NCBI GenBank assembly: GCA_019321725.1
Contig: CM033109.1
Location: forward strand, 24,001,048 to 24,065,047
Direction of reading: 5' to 3'
Length of the DNA stretch: 64,000 nucleotides
Source of the DNA: Paulownia fortunei
Lineage: Eukaryota > Streptophyta > Magnoliopsida > Lamiales > Paulowniaceae
Shown here one piece after another: positions 25,401-38,905 of the stretch. The notes under the pieces were generated by a model that was not told the origin of the DNA, searched no databases, and worked only from the letters and a program-made list of their open reading frames with translations. The position numbers were made by a program, and so were the translations under genes. Within the stretch, counting starts at the first letter, position 1. Every line of letters begins with the position of its first letter.

Positions 25401-26306
25401 TCTTATAATTTCTATATAGCCAGATACTTCTTCAAACTATAAAATCAACTCCATATCAAGATTTGAATGGATCTTACATGATCCACACATAATAATTTGA
25501 TTTTCTATCATCTGTCTAGCAGTTTTCTTATTTATACCATTATTTTTGTGGATAGAAGTTAATTTCATCACATTTCTTCACGAAGACAAAAAGATAAACA
25601 AAAGAAGAGAGAGATACATCGTACCGATGGCCATGAATAACAACTTGCGCGGTCTGACAATGTTGAAAAGACGATCAATATACTCATACACACTGCTAAA
25701 TACCTCATCAAAAGTTGTCGGGGGAAAAAGCTGAACAGGAGACCAGAAAATTTCAGAATCCGAAAATGGACAAAAACCCAAAGAAAAGACTACAACTATA
25801 ATATGAAGTAAAGAGAGGAAGCTGCAAATTTCCACTAGTTTTTAGCGAACAAGAAAATGCATCACTTGACAGTTGCTAAAATAATCCATTTACTTATACA
25901 CAAGTAAGTTTTCCCCAGTTACATGCAGAATGCTTAGCAAGGAAGAAAAACAGACACGCAAATAAAAGTGCTTGTCTACTCGAATCTGATCATCATTTTC
26001 CTGATAACTTGGCCAAAATTTCTCTTCAGACAGAACACTTTTTTCAAAATACAGAAGAAAAATATAAGCTTTTCAAAAGAAAAAAAAAAAGGGACAAATC
26101 TACAAGAAGGAAGGGGAAGAGACATTATCGTCAGGATGGAAACAAGGATGGATAATCCCGTTCATGTCAAGATAAAAATTGTCAAACTCCATTCCACTGG
26201 GATTCGGCAGACTGTAGTCCACATGCTCCCCTTTCTCTTCTGCAGAGTCAGATACTATTTTTGGATATTTATTCACCAACCACCGGTAAAACGAAGGCAC
26301 ACCCAT
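19413..26306 (-). CDS. XRN-family 5'-3' exoribonuclease, divergent, no zinc knuckle
   Basis: Twenty-five exons assemble in one frame (3066 nt, 1021 aa): 26124-26306, 25625-25730, 25251-25327, 24960-25151, 24703-24822, 24493-24555, 24060-24164, 23832-23921, 23575-23742, 23411-23488, 23176-23325, 23000-23098, 22846-22884, 22478-22573, 22266-22361, 21668-21738, 21460-21588, 21289-21365, 21155-21195, 20990-21064, 20700-20845, 20438-20527, 20269-20344, 20109-20188, 19413-20031. XRNs degrade 5'-monophosphate RNA processively. Family motifs are intact: [24 protein letters not shown] (Asp47), [20 protein letters not shown] (Asp97), [10 protein letters not shown] (Glu197, Glu199), [13 protein letters not shown] (Asp227, Asp229) and [14 protein letters not shown] (Asp356). 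Length matches plant XRN2/XRN3. Residues 248-312, where plant XRNs carry a CCHC knuckle, have none. The tail is Gly/Ser/Arg-rich and ends [16 protein letters not shown]2/3-like origin is likely from [10 protein letters not shown]; nuclear or cytosolic location is uncertain. Confidence 0.9.
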
Positions 26307-28639
26307 TTTTCCTTCCCTTCTTCTCCTCTTTGTCAGTTCTCTTGTGTCTGTGTTGTTAGAGTCAACCAGAACAATTCCAAAAGTCAGTCTATAAGCTTGA
26401 CATGGAAGAAAAATATGAGAGATGATCGTGCACTGTCAAAACATCTTTGGCTTTTTTGGGACCAATGAGAAAATAAAAGGGTGGAGTTTTATTCCAAGTG
26501 TCTTGAACACCCATAAAATTACTTTCGGTCTTCGAGGGACTTTGCAATGATCATACTCTAGACTTTTGTCTTTTCGACTTCGGATTAGAAATTTTAGATA
26601 ATATGTTTTTTAGAGTTTATAAAATATTAATTTTTTAAATAAATTATTAAAATATTTAGATAAAAAAAATAATAATTCAACTTTTAAAATAATAGTAAAT
26701 TAATTTTATAATTAAAATTATTAAAATTATTTATTATAATAATAATATAAATTAAAATTTTCTTACTTTCTTAAAAATAATAATATTTTATTTTGAAATT
26801 TTATAAATTCTTTTTCTAAAAAAACTTACCAAATATTTTATAAATTATTAAACATCTTAAACTCACCCAAACACCCACTAAGTAAAGTGAAATTCTTGTT
26901 TTCATACTTCCTTTTCCTTTTTACTTTCCCTTTTTCTTTATTCCTTTTTTTTTTATATATATATATATATAATATAGGTATCCCAAGCGCAAAACTATAT
27001 CCTAAATCTCCAAAACCCTTTACCCCAAACATTTTGAAGAGGTAAATTGCAAAATATACCTCAACTGAATTCCATAACTGTACATTTTTACGCACAAAAA
27101 ATCGCCTCCAAAATGATTACTTCGTACTAAACTCCAACTGCAAGGTAATATATTATATTCTTGTAAATTATAATATATGGCATGATTACCATGCAATAAT
27201 GGAATAAGAATGGAATTAGAATAGAATAGGAATTGAATAAATATTATCAAGTTGATATCCACTTGCATGAATGATAGAATTTAGTAATATAAATATACAT
27301 TTTTATAGAAATTCATATTCTAAAAATATGAAATAGTCGTTCATTTTATTCTCGTCATATATTTAACTATTTATAATCACTCAAAAATACACTTATATTT
27401 ATTATTAACAAAAATATCATTCTAAACATAACAAAAGTATTGGATAACTTAATACTCGACCCATCAAATTTTCTATAAACTTTAACTAAACCCGCTCCGA
27501 AACGAGATCTATCGCGTTGGACTCACTAGACATGTTTTATTATATTAAAAATATTAAAAAATATTTTTTAAAAACTAAAATTACCATAACTTTCTATATA
27601 TGAGAAAATAATGTTACTAACAAAAAATTAATTATTTATATTCTAATTATTAAAAAAAATAAAAATTTCAAACATATTTATTAATTTTACATATACTAGC
27701 ATGAATTATTTATTAATTTTATATTATTATTATAAGAGTATTAGTTTTATATTTTAGTATATATGGCACATGCATATATTTTATATTTATATAAATATAC
27801 ATCACATAAATATATATATATATATAATAAGTAAAATATATGCAATATTTTAACTGGTCGTATTCAAATCTCACCCGAGTGTAAAAATTAGAAGCTCCGA
27901 TACCCATTTGTCGAATTTTTATTTTATATAAAAAATATATTAGTGTATAAATTTATTTATTTATTATTTAACATCAATTAAAATAATAACATACTCATTT
28001 ATACACAACATATTGAATATAATTTTATTGTAAAAAAAACTTACTAAAAGATAATGTTGCCATTAAAACTATTTTATTTTATTCGTATCATTCATTTTTA
28101 ATTACCAATTATGATATTAGATTCAAATAAAAAATAACGATTTTATTATTTTTTTATTATTTATACACACAAAATATAGGAATTGATATACTCATATCAT
28201 TCCATTCTCACATTAATTCAACTCCAACCTAATTTGGTTCATACGTACCAATCATCCCATAGTATAGTAAAAACTTAATAAAATATATTTTTTTTAAAAA
28301 TAATACAAGAAACACTATTATTTAAAGTGAAAAAACTCTAACAACTCTAATATATAATGATAATTAAAATTTTAAAGAACTTATTTGCAACTCAAATAAT
28401 AAAATATAAGAAAAACCAAATAAACTGGACGGAGAGACAACAACTGGATGTTACTCAACAAAACTAATTAGCATGATCGGTGGGATTGAAAAGGTTTCGA
28501 GTATTCACAAAAAATAAATTGGGATAAAGAAAAAAAAACATGTGTGTATGTATCTGTCATATATATGTGTATGTATATGTATGCATACACGTTATATGTA
28601 CATATAGCAATTGACTTGCCCTGAGGTGAATTCTAATTT

Positions 28640-28860
28640 TTGACCCATCACCCCACCCGAAATTACAATTCGAATTTTTAACTTTAATTTTGTATTTTAT
28701 TTTATATTACATATTATACATACACATTATGTGTATATAATTAATTTTAAATATATATTTTAAAAAATATTTTATACACTTGGTGGACATGAGTGATAAG
28801 CAATACAAAATTAATACACAATTATAATAGAAAATTCAAAATATCAAAATAAAAAAATTC
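28640..28860. repeat. Degenerate AT-rich dispersed repeat (copy A)
   Basis: The segment around TTTAAAAAATATTTTATACAC to AATACACAATTATAATAGAA resembles a segment at about 31735-31830 (AAAAAAATATTATATACACATT to TACATAATTATAATAAAAAA), suggesting two old copies of one family. Boundaries are unclear. Confidence 0.3.
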
Positions 28861-31734
28861 AAATATTACAAAAATTGGCATTTTTTTAAACATGAAAAAT
28901 TTACATGTTTTTACACTAGTATTCTTAAAAGTAATTGTTGGGATTTTGTGATGATATATTATAACTTTAAAAAATATGGTATATTTGAAAAAGAAAATAA
29001 TATATCATTATTTCGAGATATCCCTAAAAAAACAGAGAGTATAGTTATTTGTTAATTCATCAAATATTAAATCTCTATAATTGAATTGATGTTGTCAAAT
29101 TATTACTCTAAGAAAGTACTTCCAAAAAATAAAAATAAAAAAGTATCATATTAGAAAATAAAATAATGCTACCAGAAAAAAAAAAAAAAAGTGAGTGGAT
29201 TATATATGATCCGCTAGCCTGAATTTTTTTCCACCTCTTATAATATAAGTGAAGAGTTTTTGCAATTAATTCACATAAATAGATTTAATGACTAATAAGA
29301 GGTGAAAATATAATAATCAATATCAATAAAATATTTCATTTACAACTAAAAAAAATTATGTTATGTGTATTTTGGATTCGCAATAACTATGTAATTAATA
29401 TGAATGTTAGGTTGGAAAGTGGGAAAATGCAAAGCTATGTGCATGGGGTTTCTACTTTGAAATAAATATTTTTTTATTTTATTTTTTATTTTTTTCTTTA
29501 ATCCTTCTGAGAGATTTTGCCAAAGCTGGACCAAAAGGGCAATCTAATTGGCCCACACGGTAAGAGATTAAAAGTCAACTGGGTCTACTAATTTGAATTT
29601 GGAGGCGTATGGTAACCCAAAAGCCTCGTGTTGGGCTATTATGGACTTGTGGGAAATGACAAGAGTAGTTGTATCTTTCTTCTTATTTTTTTTTGTTTTT
29701 TATAAAACTATTAATTAATTATGCAAAGAAATAAATAATAAATTGAAACTACAAAGTGTGACAAATAATTAGACGTGAATTCAAAAACCTCTTGAACCAG
29801 ATGAACAGTGCTCCTATAGTTCCATGTAACAATTCATTAGTACATATAGATAATGAAATTATCATTATATATGATACGACGTAGCACTAATTTTATTAAT
29901 TTCTCTCTATTTATTCACCTAAATCAAGAAATATTTCAAGATATAAGTTTATTTATTTAATTATTTTTTATGGGTCCTAACCCAACCCTTCAGGTAGACT
30001 TAAAATTAAATTCGTTAATATAGGAATTTGACAAGATTTTTGAAACGATTGAATTGTGACATTTTAATTAATATGGACCACTTGGACTATTCATTATAAA
30101 TGTTTCTTTACTTAACTGTTATAATATAAGTTTTCTTTCTATATTTATTTCGTTCACTATTTTATAACGATTTTACGAGTCGAATTAACTTTCTGATCCG
30201 AGAGTTTATAGGGCCAAATCAATATATATAACAATTCATTATATATTTATAATGGAATTCACACGTATAATATGCATACATATCTACATATATGTATGAA
30301 TAAAAAACGTGATTTCTTGGTATTTGTTTGGATTCTTTTGCTTTTTTTTTTTTTTTTTTATTTTATCTTATCTCGAGATTTGTCATTAGTACTTTTTTCT
30401 TCTTTTTAAACAAGTCCAAAAAAATCGCGTCACAGTGGCTTTTTCCCTGTATTATTCAAAAAGAAAATAGTACAAGCTAAAAAAAATATTACTAGTTTAT
30501 TACATGATTTGTCGAGTTTAAATTAAATGAAGTTTTGTTTGAATTTGTTTTAAAATATAAATTATATGTTAATTTTAAATGCGCTATTAGAACAGAAACT
30601 TCAAAATGAGGGATAACTAATGCGCCAACAATTATTACCAACTCAACTTGTTCATACTGTGGTAATACGTTATGTTTGGGTCAGATCTTGTTCATATCAT
30701 GTTTATATATTTTGATTTGAATTATATATATTTTTATATTATAATTAAAAAATAAATTAAATTATTCGAACTCAATTTACATTAATTTTGATTAAATTTT
30801 ATTTAATCAAATTCAAGAAGAAATATGAAAATGCTTTCAATGCAAGAACTATAATCGGAGATCAAATATGTAGACGAGAGTGAACTCAAATTCCTAACAC
30901 AGCTCTAATTACAAGTCACTTTCAATTTTCTGGAGATGGAGAGGTTTTTTGGAAGGATGTATTTTAAGAATATTAAAAATTATGATGTATTAAGAAAAAA
31001 ACATATTAAAAATATAATATATATTTTGATTTTATAAAATGAATTAATAAAAAAATATTTTTTTAGAAAAAAACAAACAAGCAACATTGACAATGATTTA
31101 TTTACTGTCAAAGTCCCCAAAGTTTGGTAAGGGCAAAAAGAAATTGTCCTCATATTTCGGCCCTAATTGCTGGGGCTCTTGACAGGTATATAGGAGGACA
31201 AAACTTTGAAAATGATTTAAACAATTCCAAGATTTTACTCCATTTGTTTACTTAATCACTACTCATGTCTTAGTCATTAGTTCCTAGGTGTGCCCACTTT
31301 TTTTGTACCTCCCAAATCATTGTTACACGACATCTGTAAGAGTTGGACTAACAACTCAATAAAATAATGAACTGCTAAAATCCAAATTCTTTATATATAA
31401 ATCAATCAAATTCATGATATGTGCGCTAGTGACTCCCAAGACAACTCATACATGCACCACCACAATCCATAATTAATTTAGGCAACAAAGAAACCCCATA
31501 AAATATTATTTTTGATATTTTATTATAATTTTATATCATATCTTGTGTTATATGTATATAATATATATTATTGAATATTTAAATTAATGATAAGTATTTT
31601 ATTTTTTATAAAATAAGACACTTATTAATTATCTACACATTCAATGTATTATTTATCGAAGCTATCGTCTCAAAGACCATATTGCATATAACATATATGT
31701 ACGCCGCGTTTATATGAATGATTCAAAATATAAA

Positions 31735-31830
31735 TTAAAAAAATATTATATACACATTCCACTAATATATTATATATAATACATGATTTAATACATAATT
31801 ATAATAAAAAATTTAAATTACAAATATCTC
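31735..31830. repeat. Degenerate AT-rich dispersed repeat (copy B)
   Basis: Partner of the copy near 28.7 kb; the shared order of motifs extends over about 100 bases. Low complexity lowers certainty. Confidence 0.3.
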
Positions 31831-32596
31831 ATTAATACAATACCAAAAGGAAATATTGTTGATAGATTTTAATTAACTCTTAGAATTATCATTAAATTAA
31901 TGCATTATGTGATAATAATTTTTATTTTTTTTAAATAATAATTGTTATAAATTTTTGGTAAAAAATTAGTGTTGTCTCTACTTGAAATGATGCAGTGATA
32001 AATTGCATGTTCGAATTTTTAATTTATCACTTTGCTTTCTATAATAGTGTTTGTTGGTGAATGGGTTATTATGCTCTGTCTTTGAACCATATATATGGTG
32101 TGCGATTGTGCTCAAATAAACATATTGGATGTATATTTTTAGTGTGTATAAAATATTAATGTGTCAATATTTATTCAATAGGTTGAATTTAAAAAGATTG
32201 ATCATTTCAAATTATACAATTATATTGTGTGAACACATGAATTATGAAAAGAAATAGTATTTGAATTGTCCTAATTAATAATTATTATTTTTTATTTCAA
32301 TTGTACGGTGGATTACTTTAATCAAAACTCTCATACTAATTTTGCCTGCCAAGATATGGGCCAAGAGGGAGGTGTCACCATCACTGAATAGAGGCGGTGC
32401 CAGAAAAGCCCAAAGATTTGTGGTGAGAACCGTGTAAACAACTATTTTCCCAGATGAACTACTGCTGTAAAGATCCATGTACGTACACACACTCACCTAC
32501 CTGCCACACACACATTGCTGTGTGTGAAACTTCCTTGTAGCATCATAAGTACCATGTGATATTTTGGTTTCCCACTTCTCACCTCAGGGAGCCCAT

Positions 32597-32606
32597 TTTA
32601 TATATA
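32597..32606 (+). promoter_or_regulatory. TATA box of the ALMT gene
   Basis: TTTATATATA lies about 120 bases before the ALMT start codon, a normal spacing for a leader of about 95 bases. Confidence 0.6.
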
Positions 32607-32726
32607 CTTCAATAAATCTGCGATAGTCTCAGATAATTTCTAAGCCAAGAAACAATCCCTTTCTGCACAAAGAGAAAATTAAGAAGAAAAGTTCTAGGAG
32701 ATTCTTGAAGTGCAGAAATTTGTTGA

Positions 32727-34641
32727 ATGGAAATGGCATCAGAAAACCAAGAAAATGTGAAGGGGTTGAAGCGGGTATGGGGTTGGTTAAAGGGCTGTTT
32801 GGAAAAGATTGTGAATCTGGTAACTGGTGCAGCAAAGGATGCCAAGAAACTTGGAGAGGAAGATCCAAGAAGAATTGTTCACTCACTGAAAGTGGGATTA
32901 GCCATAACCTTGGTGTCTTTGTTCTACTACTTTGATTTCTCGTACGATGGTTTTGGTGTTTCTGCAATGTGGGCTGTCATGACTGTTGTTGTAGTTTTCG
33001 AATTTTCTGTGGGTAAGTTCATCTGTTTTTTTTTCTGTAATCTTCTAGACTTTTAGCTCTACAATTTGTTCTTGTTTTCTTGAATACAATTTGTTCTTGT
33101 TTTCTTGAATGTATTGGGGAGGAAGCATTTGAATCATGACGAATCTCTGTGTAACTTTCAGGGGCAACACTTGGAAAAGGGGTGAACAGAGCGATTGCAA
33201 CATTGTTAGGTGGTGCATTAGGGGTTGCAGCACATCGATTAGCAAGTTTTACAGGCGAAAAGATAGAATGTATTATACTCGGGCTATCTGTTTTCTTGAT
33301 AGGTAAAGAAATGATTGTACAAATCTAAACCGTTTATTTGAATTAGTATTGGTATTAGGAATGTAGTATCATGTAATTAATCCTCGGACTTGTTGTCTTG
33401 CAGCTACTGTGGTGACATTTATTCGATTTTTTCCTAAGCTGAAGGCAAGATATGACTATGGGCTTCTTATATTTATCCTGACATTCAGTCTGATATCGGT
33501 ATCGGGCTATCGGGACGATGAGGTTTTAGAAATGGCACATAGGAGACTGTCCACAATCGCCATAGGTGGCTCTGCTACAGTTTTCATTTGCATATTCATA
33601 TGCCCAGTCTGGGCTGGCGCAGATCTTCACAAACTCACTGCCTCTAACATTGAAAAGCTTGGGATTTTCTTGGAAGGTATATTTTGCAACATATATCAAT
33701 GACATGTCTTTTGGGAATGAAATCTTGATCTATTTTTCCATTGTTTTGATGGAAGTATGAATTATAAGTCTTTGATGTGAATGGATTCATCAGGTTTCGG
33801 ACGCGTATACTTCCAGGTACCAAATGATAAGAACCAAGATAACCAAGCATCATTGGGTGAATACAGAACTATTCTCAACTCCAAAGGCACTGAAGACTCT
33901 TTGGTGAGTCATCGAAGCTCAAAATACGTTTTAAGATTACGATTATTTCAATCCCATTTATTCAACTTGATTGAATTTCTGTCTTTTGCAGGTAAATTTG
34001 GCGAAATGGGAGCCTAGGCATGGGAAATTTAGGTACCGGCATCCTTGGGACCAATACCTTAAGATTGGATCCCTCACAAGAGAATGTGCATACAAGATTG
34101 ATGCATTGAATGGTTATCTCAAATCAGATGTGCAGGTAAATTATCCCTCCAAACATCATGGTTTAATCATTTTCTTCAATAATTGCTTTGTTTCAAAATA
34201 ACAGACAAACTTGTGTTATCTTTGCAGACCCCAGTTGAAATTCGAACAAAGATCCAAGAATCATGCACAAAGATGAGCTCAGAATGTAGTTATGCTTTGA
34301 GAGAACTAGCAATGGGGATCAAGACAATGACTCGTTCATTGTCTGCTGATATTCATATTGTGAATGCAAAAACTTCTGCCAAGAAGCTCAAATCCTCACT
34401 GAAAACTGGCCTGTGGCCCGACACAGATCTTCTTGCCATAATCCCCGCAGTTACAGTTGCTTCACTATTGATCGAAATAGTCTCTTGCACTGTCAAGATT
34501 GCGGATTCTGTCCATGAACTTGCTTCCCTGTCAAAATTCAAGATTCCTGATGCACAGATGTCCAAACAGACAAGCCTGGAGAAAGTGATAAGAACTCCTA
34601 GTATTGAAGGATCCCATAGTTTTAATATTATAGTTGAGTGA
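32727..34641 (+). CDS. ALMT: Aluminium-activated malate transporter (ALMT) family anion channel
   Basis: Six exons, 32727-33012, 33162-33302, 33404-33676, 33794-33903, 33992-34135 and 34228-34641, are in phase and give 455 residues, a usual size for clade I ALMTs. The N-terminal half has about six hydrophobic membrane segments (from [14 protein letters not shown] to [13 protein letters not shown], about 55-215). The family-typical [21 protein letters not shown] surrounds the exon 1-2 junction. The C-terminal cytosolic half begins with the WEP motif (Trp276-Glu277-Pro278) in [21 protein letters not shown]. These are malate and anion channels of plasma membrane or tonoplast; aluminium activation applies only to some members and is not implied. 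The start could be the first or third codon of MEMAS. From memory, the Arabidopsis clade I gene ALMT7 (At2g27240) adjoins CLV3, which fits this neighbourhood. Confidence 0.93.
33061..33110 (+). repeat. Perfect 25-bp tandem duplication in ALMT intron 1
   Basis: Identical copies at 33061-33085 and 33086-33110 (ACAATTTGTTCTTG... unit). Purely intronic. Confidence 0.95.
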
Positions 34642-34849
34642 TTGGCCTATGTAGAGCTAATGCCAATTAATCACTTTATTGTACAGGATAAGAGATGGGA
34701 GGATTAAGGAATCATCAACTGCTACAGTCAATTTTCTGCTCTCTGGCTGTACACAGTTTTATCTCCTTTCATTCCCATTGTTCTGTTTTTTTTTTTTTTT
34801 TTGTACAACATCTATGTTGTATAAAATTGATCATTGATGAGTACTAATA

Positions 34850-37310
34850 CCATTCCTAGTAGACTCATTACCTTATACATTGATTCTTTTCAAGGATAGC
34901 TTTTCAAATTTTCCTTTTTGTGTAGATATTTGGTAATAAACTGACAGAGCATTAGTAATTTGATTCTTCCAAGGTGTAACTTCAAGAAATATTAAAATGT
35001 AAAATCTTGAAAATGTAAGAGTTGTAGATTTGGAGGTGCATATTGGTAAACTACACAAGAAAAACAGAAAATTTATAAATCCTTGACCAAAGCAAGGATT
35101 CTTACTAACATGCATATTATATGCATCAATACAAGGGAAGTCAAAAATTCAAACAAATGAAGAACCCTGTCTTTTGTAATTGCTCTCTCCAGCACATCCC
35201 ATGGTATCTCCTTGGGGCTATTCTTTCTTCCCCAAATCCACCTTCCCTAGCGAAAGGTGACCCAATTACACTTGTTCTGGGATTTCAATACAGTTATGGA
35301 CCCGGGTTTTCTTGATCTGCTGGAAAACCACCCGCAGAAATCAGACCGGGTAAACAACATGGTTTCTAGTTCTCAAAAATGGACCCCAATGCACCCTTTG
35401 TTTCTTGGCATCGAGGCAGGCCTGCTCTCTGTCTGAAGCTGTTTTATACACCAATGTACCTTGTTTTCTTCTTTCAACCCTGCTTTGTCTTTTTTTTTTG
35501 TTCTTCTTTTAAGTTAGACTAGTGAGACAAAACATCGTTTCATTGGAAATTCCAGAACCCAGTTGCTGAAGTGTGATTGGCATCAGTTTGATGAAACTGG
35601 ATCTGAATAAATAATTACTTGTGAACTTGGACTGGAATTTACTGTTTTTGACATGAAAATCTTTGTAGACATTGAGAATGTAATTGGATTAAAATGATGA
35701 CTTATTATGTCCTGAAAAAACAAGTTTCTTGCGTGCCGTATGGGAAAGATGGTGTAAATTTACAAATCATAAATATGCCAGCTTAATTATTCTCTTCGTT
35801 AGGTAGAGTACCGAACCTTGCTTAAAATTAAGAGTTTTCTTTGGTAGAGTTATAATTTTTTTATTTATTTTTATTTTTTAAACTAAAGTCGTCCGCATTT
35901 GATAGGGGGTGCGTATCTTATAGTGGGTTTGGCATAGATCCGTATTGATTTTCCAAAAAAACGAGTATGATGATTAAAGTTGTCCATGGAAATTTGAAAT
36001 TGGGTGCTGCTTGTACAATATTGTTTTGCTCTGAAATTGTTGAAGAGGTGTCATGGTTGTGTACTAGGAATAGGCAAACAATTGTAGATCATCTTCATAG
36101 AGGAAAATTAGTAAATGATTGACAGATTTTATGATGGAGAAAATAAATTATAATAATACATGTAAATTTGTTGTTGGAAATAAGTTTTATTTCATCAACT
36201 GCAAATTATTCCAACATTTTATTCCAATAATGTGCCTCTTTAATTTATTATTTATTTAAGGTTTATGGCTCATTATTTTAAGATTTTATGAGATTTCACA
36301 ACTAGACCCTTTTGGTTTTATATAACTATGTGGTCTACTTATCATTGATTTTATTTTTCTTTGTAAAGACAATCTTATTGAAAATCATATTAATGAAAAT
36401 GTATTTTTTTTATCTTATGTCTTGCATCTTTTTTTTTCTACATATTAGATAAAGTCCTTAGACTAAATTTAGCTACGGGGCATAGTTGCGTATATGTTGG
36501 CTACCATAGAACATGCCTCTAAGGCTTTAATCTTAAATAAGTTTCGAATCAAGAGTTTTTTGAGATGAGACATCAAATAGCTTAGTAAGACTCACACATA
36601 TGATGCATGCTTGTGAGATGAGGATATCAAATTCCATTGCCATTAGCGTAGAGATGCAAGTAAAGGTATGTGGGTGCATGTTAGGGAACAAGTACACCAA
36701 ACATGGCTCGTAAGAAATTCTTAGCTGGAGATTTTGCCTGTCGAAATAAGAATTTTTGTGTTGTGATAGTACACGACTAGTCCTCAGACTTGAGGCATGA
36801 TGGTAACCTTGTATGTATCCTGCCGCACTTTGATATATCTTATCATTATTTGACAATCACAAATAGGGTATGTTTTTAGAAGTTTATTGATTTTTTTCAT
36901 TATGGTCGAATTCTTTTCATCTATTTTAAAAGGCCATCACTTTTTTCATTTAGCACATTGAATTTTGTGATATTACATTTTAAACCCCCACAACATTCTA
37001 ATGCGCATATCGGTGCATTATGTACTTCCTAGTTATTGCAATTTTGGCCTGGTTTTCTGCATGGTTTCTACTGGTTAGTAGATTATATTGATCTTTATGG
37101 TTTCACCATTTTATTGTACCATAAAGTTTGTTGAACTTCTGTAGGAGCAAACATGTATGCTTCCTGACGAGTTTGTACAAGTCATCAGAAACATAGTAGG
37201 TATTTCAAATAAAAAAAAAAAAAAGAAGAAGAAGATTATTGCTTAGTACGTGGCATTAGGTCTAGGTCTACAGGTGTTCATCTTCGCATAGTATATGTGA
37301 CATTAGGTCT
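34850..37310. other. Spacer downstream of ALMT
   Basis: The first roughly 150 bases are ALMT 3' sequence. The rest is AT-rich with no supported gene. An imperfect direct duplication lies at about 37246-37325 (GGCATTAGGTCTA... AGGTGTTCATCTTC repeated once). Confidence 0.4.
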
Positions 37311-38905
37311 AGAGGTGTTCATCTTCAATAAAATCAAATTGAATTGAACTGAAAATTGCCAAAATAACATATTGAATAGTGAACCAAAGTGACCGGTTCA
37401 ATTCGATTTGGTTATTACTGCTTGTTTTATATTTTGATTCGATATTTCAGTAAATTAAATTTTAAAAAATAGTAAAAAATTTAAATATTACCATCATAAC
37501 TATATTATTTATTTATTATGTTTTAATTTTGTTAAGTAAATAATAAATCATAGGGTAATCTCACTTTACCTCATTTATTTTTGTTGAGTATCACTTTACC
37601 CCTTTATAATTTCAATTGTCTCACTTTACCCTCTTATACTCTCATTATCTTATTTTGTCCCCTCTGTACTCTAAAATAATTAATCAAATTATCCTTACTT
37701 ATTATTTATAGTAAAAATACTTTAAAATAGTCTATTAATAGATTTATATTTATATTCTAATAATTTTTTCAATTTGGTTAATTGATACTTGACATTTAAT
37801 TAATTTAATATTTTATTTTATTTAAATTTTAATAGTTAATTTTTAATTTAACATAGTTTCTATCAAATTAGTATATAGTAGAATATTTTTTATTAGCTAA
37901 TACACTTTACTTACGAATTTTCTACTCAATACAAATTTAAAAAATATAAAATAATATTTTAATAAATACATAAAATATTAGTAATAATTTTTTTATTATT
38001 AATAGAATTATCATAAGGTCATAAAAACTATTTTAAATTAAAAAATAATCATTATAATCAAGTACAAGTAATAAAATTAATTAGTAAAATGATTATAATT
38101 TTTTTAAATAGAACACAATATCCATTAAATTATGATAAATTGACTATTTATAATTTATTTAATGATATTAAATTATACCTAAAAATAACCTTTTTTTATA
38201 ATTTAACATTATTTTTATGAAATTTTAATAATTCCATTAACATCGAGAAATTTATTACTAATATTTTATGTATTTAACAAAATACTTTTTAGAAATATGT
38301 TATATATTTTTTATATTTATAATAAGTAGAAAATTTATAAGTAAAATGTATTAACTAATAAAAAATATATCATACAATATAAAAATTTAATAGGAACTAA
38401 ATTTATAAAAATAGTTGTTAAACTTTAAGAATAATAAAATTTAAAATAAATTTAATGTGAAGTGTTATTAATTAAGTTGAAAAAATATTAGAATATAAAT
38501 ACAAATCTATTAATTTTAGAATGTTTTAAAATAATTTTACTATAAATAATTGGTAAGGACAATTTGATTAATTTTTTTTAGAGTATAAAAGGATAAAGTG
38601 AGATAATGAGAGTAAAATGTGGTAAAGTGAGACAATTGAGAGTATAAGAGAATAAATTGATACTCAACAAAAATAGAAGAAGAATAAAGTGAGATTTACC
38701 CTAAATAATAATGTAAAATAAATAATATAATGAAAAAAATATATATACAAATAATAATTCAATATTCGGTACGGTTCGATAAATCGAAACCATAACAAAT
38801 ACCGAATTCTTGTAAAAATGAAGATCGAATATTGAATTAAATTTTTTAATTTGATTTCAGAACATATTAATTTTTTTCTTTTTATTTAATTCAACCGATT
38901 TACTG
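37311..38905. repeat. Degenerate inverted-repeat transposon, interrupted by a second element
   Basis: The left end (AGAGGTGTTCATCTTCAATA...) and the complement of the right end (TAGGGTATTCACGGTTCAGT...) resemble each other. Both flanks carry GGTTC/CGGTT-rich motifs (ACCGGTTCAATTCGATTTGG on the left, TTCGGTACGGTTCGATAAAT on the right) typical of small non-autonomous plant elements. A foldback element sits in its middle, splitting it. Confidence 0.45.
37553..38702. mobile_element. Long foldback (MITE-like) element, arms about 0.5 kb
   Basis: The first roughly 490 bases pair with the inverted last roughly 500 across a loop near 38045-38195. The ends are GGGTAATCTCACTTTACC and the complement GGGTAAATCTCACTTTATTC. 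Interior landmarks recur inverted, such as TTTTTGTTGAGTATCA, CAATTGTCTCACTTTACC and TTATTTATAGTAAAA. No coding capacity. TAAATAATAA abuts the right end and occurs 6 bases outside the left end, a possible target duplication in low-complexity sequence. Confidence 0.75.

Larger units (their letters stand above)
26480..32590. other. Large AT-rich spacer between XRN and ALMT genes
   Basis: Extremely AT-rich, with no open frame resembling a known protein and no transposase or reverse transcriptase remnant that I can read. It contains TA runs (about 26955-26972 and 27810-27830), short foldbacks, and two related degenerate repeats near 28630-28860 and 31500-31830. Confidence 0.45.

Noticed and set aside
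26480..32590. LTR retrotransposon
   Set aside because: No paired long terminal repeats, primer-binding site or gag-pol motifs could be found by reading; only short degenerate repeats are present.
32705..32967. Overlapping frames on both strands of ALMT exon 1
   Set aside because: They are shadows of the ALMT exon, whose product is clearly recognised and spliced in phase.
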